The notes beneath the pieces are model-generated. The model was not told the DNA's origin and did not search any database. It saw only the letters and a program-made list of their open reading frames with translations. A program made the position numbers and the translations under genes. This document shows positions 11,722 to 22,552 of a stretch of 64,000 nt of DNA, in pieces. Source of the stretch: Cannabis sativa. Taxonomy: Eukaryota > Streptophyta > Magnoliopsida > Rosales > Cannabaceae. Numbering within the stretch: position 1 is the first letter of the stretch; every line of letters begins with the position of its first letter. Location: NCBI RefSeq assembly GCF_029168945.1, contig NC_083601.1:19744160-19808159 (forward strand), in the 5' to 3' direction.

Positions 11722-12075
11722 AGATAAATATTATTTTGGATTGTAAAAGTTATTAATTAAATTTAAATGATAAAATAGACCTTGTATTTTTTAAAATTGT
11801 ATAAATAAAATTCTAAACTGAATTTTGGTCGAAATAAAACTTAATAATAATATGATTTAGAAATATTATGACAAAACTAGGTACATTTTCTGTATCTATT
11901 CGTATCAAAAATTGTCTTAAAGTTTGTTATATTATAAAATAAAATAGTTGAAAATTAAGTTAAGCGTCCTATTTTAACTATTTTAAAAAATATAAGGTTC
12001 ATTTTATTATTTAACAAAATAGATGGTCCAATTAATAATTTTTGCAAAACGCAAGGTTCAAAATAGTATTTACCC
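11722..12075. mobile_element. MITE, family B, copy 2
   Basis: Right end GCAAGGTTCAAAATAGTATTTACCC is the inverse of the left end of copy 1 (968-1335), and the left end GATAAATATTATTTTGGA matches it directly. The internal word order (TTAATAATAATATGATTTAG, ATTATGACAAAACTAG) parallels copy 1. Both termini have accumulated many changes, so this copy is older. Confidence 0.65.
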
Positions 12076-12920
12076 ATAAATATATATATGGATCATTTCT
12101 TAATAGGTATTACCCATGAATGGTTACTAAACAAATTTAACTATAAAACATTAATTTTAAAAATATTAAATCATCAAATTTTGATCTAATAACGAATAAT
12201 AAAAGAGAAATTTGAATTTTTACACTTAGTTTAACTACTTAATTAAAAAAAAAAAATCAAAAAATATCTCTTTTTATACTATATCAAAAATATGTTCATA
12301 TCAAAATATTTAAGTGAAACTCAATTATTACTTATCTTTCTTTTTTGCTATTTTTTTTTTTTTTCAACCGATGAAACAATCTCAGCCCATATGATATAAA
12401 AGTGAGAGATTTTTCTAATTCGATAGAAAAATTAAGCATAAAAACTCAATTTTTTCTAATTTTACCCATTCATGGGTAATACACATTAAGAGTGCATCAC
12501 TTTATATATCATTTTTTTTTGTTTTTTCTTATAGTTTGAGTTGCTCTGGTAGTTATTACGGTAGTTGTTATGTGGATTTAAATTACGATTAATTTAAGTT
12601 ACTTCATTAATTGTTATATATCTGTGTTGTTATGTGAATTTTCGTAAAAAAAAATTAATTTAAAATGTAAAAAAAAAACCATCAAATATATATTATAATT
12701 AAATATTTATATTTATATTTTAATATTTCTTTATAAATCTTATTTAGTATTTATCTAATTAAACTTTTATATTTATATCTTAGTAATTTGTATATTTTAG
12801 ATTTGTAAAAACAATGCCAAAATTTTAATCCTAGATCCGTCCTACATGTGGTGGACTGGTTTAGGCAACAATATATATAAACACAAAATAATTAATGCCC
12901 CTTCAATTGTGATATAATAA
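12076..12920. other. AT-rich intergenic DNA
   Basis: Homopolymer A and T runs. The phrase ACCCATGAATGG (about 12111) and its inverse CCATTCATGGGT (about 12464) suggest a further imperfect inverted-repeat element, 12080-12490, with ends TTAATAGGTATTACCCATGA and CATGGGTAATACACATTAAG. No coding sequence was seen. Confidence 0.4.
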
Positions 12921-13217
12921 AGAGAAATTTACATGGTATACTAACTTTTGTTATTTTTTTACAAAAATACTGTCAGGCGGTATTTTTTATTTTTTTACTG
13001 TATTTTTTTATAAGTTTCATACTGCAGTATACTGTGTTAAGTTTTCACTCGTGTTCTACTATTGTTTTTTAGTTGTTCTACTGTTGTTTTGAGTTGTTCT
13101 GTTTTATATTTTACTGGTGTTATATAAAAATACAGTATTTTTGAAAACTTTTTCGTGTAACAGTATTTTTGTAAAAGTTAATGCAAATTCCAGTATTTTT
13201 GTAAGTTTCCCTATAAT
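12921..13217. mobile_element. Candidate MITE with 'ACAAAAATACTG' inverted ends
   Basis: Left AGAGAAATTTACATGGTATACT and right AGTATTTTTGTAAGTTTCCCT are imperfect inverses. ACAAAAATACTG near 12960 and CAGTATTTTTGT at 13160 and 13192 repeat the motif. Non-coding. Ends are approximate. Confidence 0.4.
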
Positions 13218-13283
13218 AAATAACAAATAAGGAAAATTAAGATCGGTGTGTGCATGACTTTGAATTAGTGATATTGGAGACTA

Positions 13284-13588
13284 AAGTGTTTGGTTCAAAT
13301 AGAATAAAATGAAAATAATTTTTTTTATTAATTTTTTTATTTAGCTGTATTTTAAAGTATTAGAATGTCATTTAAATGAAATAACTTTTACATCATTTTT
13401 AGTTGAATAACTATTCAATTTTAAATATAAGATGATAAATTTTTTAATAATTTTTTATGTGTTTTAAATATGATTTGATTGATTTGATGATTCTAAAAAA
13501 AAAATGATTTGATTCTATTTTTATTTTAATTCTCATTCTCATGTTATTTTTATATTTTTATTCTTTTCAATTAAACGACACCTAAAAT
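13284..13588. mobile_element. Candidate non-autonomous TIR element
   Basis: Left end around CTAAAGTGTTTGGTTCAA and right end TTCAATTAAACGACACCTAA form a loose inverted pair of the 'GTGTTTGGTT' type common in plant MITEs. The interior is AT-rich with no ORF. The ends do not match well enough to define a target duplication. Confidence 0.3.
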
Positions 13589-13907
13589 TAATTTTAGAGC
13601 ATCAGGGGCAAAAAAAATAAAATTTGGTCTTTTATTAAAAATAAAATCATTAATCAATACTTCATAAATTTAATTTTTTTAAAAAAAAAAACAGTATCTC
13701 ATAAATTCCTTTACATTTATTTAATGAATTTAAATATTGTAAATAAAAGTACAATCAAAATATTATTCAAATTTGTTGATCGATCTATCCCAAAAATATG
13801 TCTTCTTTCTTCAAATTTGTCATATCGAACAATCTCCAATCTATAAAATTTAATAATAACATTCATCTATTCAAAATTATTAGAAAAAATAACAGAGATT
13901 GATTCAT

Positions 13908-14600
13908 TTAAAAATTTATCTTTCTTGCTTTTTGAGATGTAAATTTGTTAATCAAATCATTGTATTCAAGTGTATCTAGCAAATTAATTTCAATTGACAA
14001 CCTAGCTAATTCACTCAATCTCTCTTGCAACATAGTCGTTCTTAAATAAGACTTGATTAATTTTAATATTGAAAAACTTCTCTCAGTCGATGTAATTGTA
14101 ATTAGAATTGTTAGTGATATTCTATAGGCAATTAATGCATTTAGAAATGAATCAATTTTTTTTAATGTAATCAAATATCTAGATTGAACTACCATTTTTA
14201 TTTGAAAAATTTTCTCTCAACATTTTTAATTCTCAAAACAAATCACAACCATTAATATCATAAATTCCATTGTATTTTAAAACATTTTCAAGATTTGAAG
14301 ATTGATATTTTAAATCATTTTCATCAAGTGATTTTAGGTTTTTCAAATTGAATAAAAATCCAAAAATATTTGCATTCTCTTGAAACTGTTCAAATTTATT
14401 TCTAAGTGAACAAATAATTTGGTTAACCATGAAAATAAATTAATCAATCCGAAATGATTCCTCAGTATACTTTACTATCTCACCATCACCAATATTTTCA
14501 TTACATTATTTTTTCTACGAATCACACGTTTTTCAAAAAAATTAGGCTCAATTCTCATCTCATTTGAAATTTCTTTAGTTGTAATTATAGCTAAAACAAA
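13908..14600 (-). pseudogene. hAT transposase remnant (C-terminal dimerisation region)
   Basis: The minus-strand reading of 14195-13908 contains TSTERSFSILKLIKSYLR followed by LARLSIE. This is the hallmark of the hAT C-terminal dimerisation segment, closest to the zinc-finger MYM-type/TTF-domain plant hAT proteins. A second minus-strand fragment (14430-14233, with SLRNKFEQFQ) fits the adjoining upstream part of the same family. The frame is broken between the fragments and again above 14430. The region is interrupted by the foldback element at 14632 and, further on, by the chromovirus at 15860. It is a dead relic and the host sequence of both insertions. Confidence 0.7.
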
Positions 14601-14631
14601 TCCTCTTTCTTATAATTTTTTAAAGAGTAAT

Positions 14632-15697
14632 TTGCGGCATAAATACCTAAGTTTATCATTCGGTTGCAATTTAATACCTAAATTAAAATTTTAGCGGCAT
14701 AAATACCTTCCGTTACACTTTCAGACATTTTGTAGGTACCTGCTGTTATCTTACACACTAGACACCAGCTGGCATGCCACATCATTTAAAATAATGCCAC
14801 ATCATCTTATAAAATTACCACCTAATATTAACTATTAAAATAAAAAATGTAATTTGATTAAAAAAAAATGTACATAAAATTAATTTATTAAATTTATGTA
14901 ATATAATCTGATATTAAATAATAATAAACATTAATCAAATGTTACATTAAAAAACATATATTCTTCAAAGTTTTAAACTGTTCCAAATAAAAAAAAATAA
15001 AACAAACAAACCCTAAAACTGTGGAAGCATAATCGGGGAGAGAGAAAAAGGTGGGGCTGGACGATAAACTTCGACCTCGACCAAAGGTTCTCGCGACACC
15101 TTCTTCTCCGACCACGGGAGGAGCCATCAACGTCGGGGAGAGAGAAAGTGTTGGGCGAGAGCTTCTTCTCCGACCACGGCAACCACCAACGTCGGGGAGA
15201 AGATGAACCTCGAACGTACTGTAGGTGCTGGCTGGTCCCCGTGGCCGTCTCGCCCAACGCTTTCTCTCTCCCCGGCGCTGATGGCTCCTCCCGTGGTCGG
15301 AGAAGATGGTCTCGCCAGAAGATGATGGGTCGTGTGCCGTCGTGGTCGGAGAAGAACCTCCAACCGCCACCTCTTTCTCACTCCCCCTCCCCGACTCTAG
15401 TTCCACAAACTTAGGGTTTTTATTATTTACCTTTTGATTTTGAAGACAGGTTGAAGACAATGGTTTTTATTATTTAATATCAGATTATATTACATAAATT
15501 TAATAAATTAATTTTATGTGCTTTTTTTTTTAAATCAAATTAAATCTTTTATTTTAATAGTTAATATTAGGTGGCAATTTTATAAGATGATGTGGCATTA
15601 TTTTAAATGATGTGGCATGCCAGCTGGTGTCTAGTGTGCAAGATAATAGCAAGGTACCTACAGAATGTCTGAAAGTGTAACGGAAGGTATTCTTCCA
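14632..15697. mobile_element. 1-kb foldback element with long arms and GC-rich interior
   Basis: About 250 bases at 14698-14950 are repeated in inverse at 15465-15697 with few differences (for example the words CCAGCTGGCATGCCACATCA and TAGTTAATATTAGGTGGC). Inside, a GC-rich stretch (15060-15340) is itself palindromic: TTCTTCTCCGACCACGGGAG near 15100 is matched in inverse near 15290, with GGGGAGAGAGAAAG on both sides. Almost the whole element can fold into one hairpin. The outermost ~65 bases of the left arm (14632-14697, with GCGGCATAAATACC twice) have no partner on the right, so the right end is truncated. ORFs in the GC-rich part run on both strands and are consequences of the palindrome. 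Confidence 0.75.
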
Positions 15698-15859
15698 CTC
15701 CTATGGGACTAATTGAAGTATCTACAAATCTTAGTATAAGAGATATTTTGGCATTAGTTTATTAACTTCCAAATTTTCTATTTATAATTGTTCATTAGTT
15801 TTTTCGTTTGAATTACTTTCATCTTTTTTGTTAGTAACAACAAATTTTTCTAAAATTCC
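15698..15859 (-). other. Probable remainder of the hAT relic, ending at the chromovirus insertion
   Basis: Short AT-rich stretch between the foldback element and the LTR retrotransposon. On the minus strand it shows short acidic, Asn/Glu-rich open pieces but several stops. Bases 15855-15859 (ATTCC) are the left target duplication of the chromovirus. Confidence 0.35.
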
Positions 15860-17943
15860 TGTAACGCCCTAATGCTAAGGCACGCTACAGTGCTTTTTCA
15901 ATTATTGTGCAATCTTTGCTAATCAAAGAAATTTCTCGAAAAACGTGTCAAATTAAAACTTTTGCTTTAAATACTAAACTTTGTAATATAATATAATATT
16001 TACAAATTCCGGGATCCCGTTTTCAAACTTTGTAAAATTTACTTTTCAAACTATACATTTCAAAATACATAATTTCCAGGTCACACAGCGACTTTCAAAA
16101 TAAACCTCCCAGATGTTCCGAGACCGAACACTCCAGGTCGCGCTGCTTGACATGTACAATCTCACCCGAGCTCAGGTTCATTCTTGTTCAGCCTTCGCCT
16201 TTCCTTTACCTACACATGGAAGCAGAAACTGTGAGTCAACAGACTCAGTAAGAAATGCATATAACATACCATATAATTTCCGACCTGTAAATAGGCGCCC
16301 ATACACCTATTTACAGAGCTTAACAGATGAGTATGAACGTTCAACACTAGGGTACAACCACTATACCACATACACATCGTACCTCACTATACGAGTGTTG
16401 GTAGGGTTTACCCCGAACACTGAGTAATACTGAGTGATGTACCACACACCTTAGCATTTTCCTGTGCCCGTGTTGGTATCACTGTTTCGTACTTACAACA
16501 ACAGTAATCACTATACCAATGCACTCTATAACTTATTCATACAAGTGTTGGTAGTGCATAACATAATTCAAGCATGCATATACAAACACATATACACACA
16601 TTCAGATAATCACATCATACATTATACACAGTTCTTACCTGTTTTCCGAATTCAAGTGTGCTGGCCGACCTGAACGGAAATCTCGTGCTAGATGGATGCC
16701 CTAATCACAATATTTGTAACACAGATGAGTGACTCGCCAAATCACTTTCCGGGACTTAAACTTAAAACTAAAAGTTTCCCTATCGATAAACCTCATGGCA
16801 ATACCCTAAATATCTCAAAATTGGGTAAAACTAGGGTTCTGAAAATTCCCCCAACAGGCAGACCGGTTCCTAACCGGAAATCCGGTTTTGGGTCACCATC
16901 TGGTCGACCGGTTGGTACAGGTCCCCCAGAACCAGAATTCCGGTTCTGTGCTGGGAACCCAAAAATTTCCCCCATGACCTCAAATTTCAACCAAACTTTA
17001 TCAAACTCTCCAGTACACCTATGCAATGCATAAATAACCATTTCCAACCAATAATTCACAAAACAAATCAATAAATCTCAAGTTGCCATTAAAGCTCAAA
17101 GCTTGAGTTTCAAAACTCAAGCTTGCTTAGAACTGACATCAAGCATTAAAACTAGCTGCTAGGGACTTAGATTAACTCAAACTAACCCTAGAAATTGAAC
17201 CCTAAGCATTTTAAAACCTAACAGCCCCTCATAATCAAAATCACCATTTCAACCTAACTTAAAAACTTGAAAACTAAGAAGGGTTCATTGGAACTTACCT
17301 TAGATTGATTTTCTTCTTTGAAATCCTTGCTGAAATCCAACAATCAACAACAAACTCCCTTGGTTTGTCCCAGCCGAAAGCAAGAGAGAGAGAGAGAGAG
17401 AGGTTCAAGAGAAAACTCTAAAATTCAATCTTTTCTTTTTCCTTGATTTTTCTTCAAATGAGACAAAAGGATTTAATTAATCCCTTGCTGAAATCAACTT
17501 AGCTAGGTGTCAAAACCTAAGGCAGCCACCTATCTTATTTTTTTCAAATGACAAAAATGCCCTTAAAGGTATAACTTAGGTATTTCTAAAGCTAGGGGTA
17601 AAATGGTCAATTTCCATAACCCCGCTCAATCCCGATAATTTCTTTTCTCTAAAATATTTCCCACTATGAAATAAGGTTCTAAACTTACCCATGTGATCAA
17701 TCTAGCCATCCATCGCATTTTCCGTTGTCGCCGAACAAAAATTACAAAAATAACATATTTCACATATAAGCTAAATAATACCCCTAGAGTTTAATAAAAT
17801 CTCCGGAATTGAGAAATTATAACTCTAATATTTATTTCTAAATATTGGGGTCCACAATTAAATTTATTCACAAATAATAATAAAATAATAAAAATTAGTG
17901 CTAATTGCCTTTACTAATCCACATTACTAGAGCGGTCATTACA
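15860..17943 (-). repeat. 3' LTR of the chromovirus
   Basis: 2,084 bases. Matches 32955-35137 throughout, with roughly 45 hand-counted differences outside the AG tract (about 2%). Most are C/T or G/A. The AG microsatellite is short here (about 17384-17402). A cluster of CCGGTT/AACCGG words lies at 16860-16945. Confidence 0.93.
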
Positions 17944-17957
17944 ATTATCCCCCCGTT
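17944..17957 (-). promoter_or_regulatory. Polypurine tract of the chromovirus
   Basis: On the minus strand AACGGGGGGATAAT lies immediately before the 3' LTR. It is the expected plus-strand primer for reverse transcription. Confidence 0.8.
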
Positions 17958-20654
17958 AATAGGATTTCGTCCCCGAAATCTAACCTGAACAGCTCTGGAT
18001 GTTGAGTCCTCATATCTGACTCCAATTCCCAGGTGGCTTCTTCCACCTTACTGTTCCTCCAGAGCACCTTAACCAGTGCAATAGTCTTGTTCCGAAGAAC
18101 TTTTTCCTTTCTATCCAAAATCTGAACAGGTTGCTCTTCATAGGATAAGTCTGGTTGTAGTTCAAGGGCTTCATAACTCAAGACATGAGTCGGGTCCGAC
18201 ACGTATTTCCTTAACATATAAATGTGAAATACGTCATGAACAGCCGATAATGCTGGTGGTAAGGCTAGCCGATACGCTACCTGCCCGACCTTCTCGAGTA
18301 TCTGAAATGGCCCAATGAACCTAGGGCTTAACTTACCCTTCTTCCTGAAGCGCCTAATACCTTTCATTGGTGAAACCCGTAGGAAAACATGTTCCCCTGC
18401 CTGAAATGTAACATCTCTGCGCTTCGAATCAGCATAACTTTTCTGCCTGCTTTGAGCAGCAAGCATCTGAGTCTTGATCTTATCAATAGCTTCATTGGTC
18501 CTCTGCACTAACTCTGGACCCAAGTACTTCCTTTCTCCTGTCTTGTCCCAATGAATAGGAGAACGACATTTTCTACCATATAACATCTCATAGGGAGCCA
18601 TCCCTATTGTACTCTGGTAGCTGTTGTTGTAGGAGAATTCAATTAAAGGCAAGTACTTACTCCATGAACCCTCAAAGTCCATGACACAAGCTCGCAATAA
18701 GTCTTCCAAAATTTGAATAGTTCTTTCTGACTGACCATCAGTATGAGGGTGAAAGGCTGTGCTGAACTTTAATTTGGTACCCATAGCCTTCTGAAGACTC
18801 ACCCAAAACTTCGATGTGAACTTTGGATCCTATCTGACACAATAGATTTAGGGGCTCCATGGAGACGAATTATCTCCTTCACATACAATTCAGCGTACTG
18901 ATCCACTGAATATGTAACTTTCACCGGTAGAAAGTGAGCTGACTTTGTAAATCTGTCCACAATAACCCATACTGAATCATACATCCCCGTAGTTCTAGGC
19001 AAACCAGTTATGAAGTCCATTGCAATGTCCTCCCACTTCCATTCTGGAAGGACTAAAGGTTGCAGTAACCCTGCCGGCCTCTGATGTTCAGCTTTAATCT
19101 GCTGGCAGGTTAAACACTTGGACACGTAGTCCACCACATCTCTTTTCATCCCATACCACCAGAAGTAGGGTTTCAAATCCTGATACATCTTGGTGGTTCC
19201 CGGATGCAGGCGTGGTGTGAGCTTCATCAAGTATCTCTTTCTTAAGCTCACCAACATTAGGAACACAAACTCGAGCTTTGTATAATAACATTCCACTGTT
19301 TGAGACTGAAAAGCCTCTAGGCCGACCAGCCATTACTTCGTCTCGAACCTTAACTAGCTCGTGATCTTCCAACTGTACCTTTCTGATTCTCTCCAACAGA
19401 TCAGACTGAAGTGTTAAATTATGTAATTTCCCGACCACAAACTCAATCCCTGCACTAACCATTTCCGAAGCTAGTTGAGGGGCTATCATAACTGTGGTAC
19501 AAATTTGCCCGGGACCTTTTCTGCTTAAAGCATCGGCCACAACATTGGCTTTCCCGGGATGATACAGTATTTCACAATCATAGTCTTTAACCAACTCCAA
19601 CCACCTTTTCTGCCTCATATTCAGATCTTTCTGGGTGAAAAAGTATTTAAGACTCTTATGGTCTGTATAAATTTCACACTTTTCAACGTAAAGATAATGT
19701 CGCCATATCTTTAAAGCAAAAACCACAGCAGCGAGCTCTAAATCATGAGTTGGATAACGCTGCTCATAATCTTTCAATTGACGAGAGGCATAAGCTATGA
19801 CTCTGTTAGCTTGCATCAGAACACATCCCAGACCCTGTCTGGAGGCATCACAATAAACAACAAATTTCTCTTGATCTGATGGCAAAGCTAACACCGGAGC
19901 TGTTATCAAACGTTGCTTCAACTCCTGAAAACTTGTTTCACACTTATCTGACCACACAAATCTCTGATTTTTCTTGGTCAATTCGGTTAGGGTCATAGAA
20001 AGTTTAGAGAATCTTTCGACAAAACGCTGATAATACCCTGCTAATCCAAGAAAACTTCGAACTTCCGTCACAGACTTGGGTCTCGGCCAGTTCTTCACTG
20101 ATTCTACCTTGTTTGGATCAACCATAATTCCATTCTTCCCAACAATATGTCCCAGAAAGGACACCTCAGACAACCAGAATTCACACTTTTTGAACTTGGC
20201 ATACAACTTGTGATCCCTAAGTCGCTGTAATACCATTCGAAGATGATGCTCGTGCTCCTCTTCTGACTGAGAGTATACAAGAATGTCATCGATAAACACT
20301 ATAACGCAGTTATCGAGGAAATCTTTGAATACCCTATTCATGAGATCCATAAAGGCCGCAGGAGCATTAGTCAATCCGAACGACATTACCAGAAACTCAT
20401 AGTGCCCATATCTGGTTCTAAAAGCAGTCTTCGGTATGTCCTCCTCCCGAATTCTAAGTTGATGATAAACAGACTGTAAATCAATCTTCGAAAACACTAT
20501 CTTTCCCTGAAGCTGATCGAACAGATCGTCGATTCTGGGTAACGGGTACTTGTTCTTAATCGTCAACTTATTAAGTTCCCGATAATCGATACACATTCTG
20601 AGGGAACCATCCTTCTTTTTCACAAAGAGAACTGGAGCTCCCCAGGGCGATACA
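17945..20654 (-). pseudogene. Chromovirus pol, 3' part (RT, RNase H, integrase, chromodomain-like)
   Basis: 20623-19094 reads RT with FIDDILVYS at the active site, then Ty3-type RNase H ([20 protein letters not shown]) and the start of integrase. The RT has SVYHQ where SGYHQ is usual. A small deletion near 19202-19215 shifts the frame. 19296-18799 continues integrase with the zinc-knuckle half CLTCQQ and the first catalytic Asp (MDFITGLP). A single-base deletion near 18826-18831, right at the second catalytic Asp (after IVSDR), shifts the frame again. 18802-17945 holds the rest, including HTDGQSERT with the catalytic Glu, and ends in a chromodomain-like segment (VLWRN, EEATWELE). The 5' continuation of RT lies beyond copia-1, at 30749-31487. 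Three breaks make this copy dead. Confidence 0.9.
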
Positions 20655-22552
20655 TGTTGGAAATTTATTTTACCAGGATCTTAGATCTACTCACAAGTAT
20701 GTTTATTAACATCCTAAATAAGAACTTTCTAAAACGATAAATTAAACACATATAAAGTTTAAGAAACCTTACATTGGGTGCAGCGGAATATAATGACTCC
20801 TTCCGTTCAGATATCTAGCCCTTGATTCCTTTCTGTAGCAGAGCATTATCAATATCTGAACCTGGATCTCTTTCTCTGAATCTTTGGTGCTGAAACCTCC
20901 TTCTTGTTGAAAGTCTTTCTTCACGATCTTCCTCACTATGATTGAGGTATCACTTGCTGTGTGTGGGCACTACTCATACACTAAGAATTTCAAAATTCAA
21001 GAGGGAAGAGAAAGAAGAAGTGGCAGCTAAAGATAGGGAGAGAGAAAGGCTCAGGTTTTTCTCTGAAGGAAAAATAGAAAATTTAAGTGTAATTTTCCTG
21101 AAGCCTTCACTATCTATTTATAGCATTCCACTAGGGTTAGGTTTGAATTATTTGGCATTAAAATAATGAAAAAATCAGTTTAAATTCCTACAAAAGTGGC
21201 TGGCCCTATACAAGTGGATTTGGGCCTCACTTTTTGCAATTTTGCAGTTTTATCTTTTCTGCATCTGATTTTCTCAAAAACGCTAATTTTCTAATTCAAC
21301 CATTTAAATGCCAATTCTAACTATTTAATAACTATAAATAATTATTAAATAATATTGTCATTTATCATATTTATTAATTGAACCATACAAAGTATCATAA
21401 TTAACAAATATGCCCCTATAAACTCTTTCTTTACAATTTCGCCCTTATTTAGTGAAAAATTCACAAATAGACATAGTCTAATTTGAGAATTATAATTGAT
21501 CAATCAAAACCAATTACATGAGTCTTACAAGCAATATTATCTCAACTAGTGGGGGGACCATGGGTCTATCTAACCGAGCTTCCAATAAGTAGATCAAGAA
21601 TTTAGGACTAAAATTCACTGACTTATTAATTCTTCGTTGAATCCACGCATAGAACTTAGAATTGCACTCTCAGTATATAGAATGCTCTATATGTTCCACC
21701 ATATAGACACATCATTAGCTATCCATTGTTATAATCCTAATGTGATCAATGATCCTCTATATGAATGATCTACACAGTAAAGGGATTAAATTACCGTAAC
21801 ACCCTACTATGTATTTTATCCTTAAAACACTTGACCCCGTATAAATGATATTTCAGCTTATGTGAAATGAGATCTCCACCATTTATTTTCGTTTGGTCAA
21901 GCTCGAAGGAGATCATCCTTTGCTTACTATTCGCCAGATAGAAGCTATAGATTCCATGTTTATGCTAGCGCTCCCACTCAATTGCACTACCGTGTTCCCA
22001 AAATGTACGTATCACCCTGACCTAAAAGTAGGCTTAACTAACAAATCAAAGAACACGAATAGCCTTTCAAGATTGAGCCTAATCATAACAGGATTAAGAT
22101 CATTTGATCTAGGATCAACTTGGCGATATTGACTTGAATAGATTTTACGGTAAGTTTAATTAAATCTAAGTCAAAGTTCAATATCGGTCCCTTCCGATGC
22201 ATACTCCATGCATCCAACCTGAGCTTTACTTTAACCAATGTTCTGGAAAGAACATAGCACTTCTCCAAATGCAAGTAAACTCTATTGTAGATTATCATAT
22301 CAGTAAAACCCTAAGTCTGATAAATCTAGGAAACTTTATTCACATAGTCATGTTTACTTTCCAATGTGATGACAGCACAATAAACAGGATCAAGTATGTG
22401 AAAAGGGTTTCAGATGAATTCATACATTATGTATATGTAATCATGAAATAAATCATGTGAACCATGCAACATTAAATGTTATTTCTAATCTATATTAATA
22501 AGTAAATCTGATTATATTGAAATGAGTTTTATTTAGGGCATAAAACCAAACA
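20655..22552 (-). repeat. 3' LTR of copia-1
   Basis: Same length as the partner LTR, with about nine differences. Contains TATAAATA on the minus strand (core promoter position, near 21115-21122). Related at roughly 80% by eye to the copia-2 LTRs (39675-41564), so the two are sister families. The small plus-strand ORFs inside the LTR recur identically in the other copy and are not genes. Confidence 0.92.

Noticed and set aside
14942..15460. 172-residue Arg/Ser-rich ORF and overlapping ORFs on both strands
   Set aside because: They arise from the palindromic GC-rich interior of the foldback element. No known domain.
20942..21166. 74-residue ORF repeated at 29138-29362
   Set aside because: The repeat is because both copies are LTRs of copia-1. 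It is antisense to the LTR transcript and has no domain.
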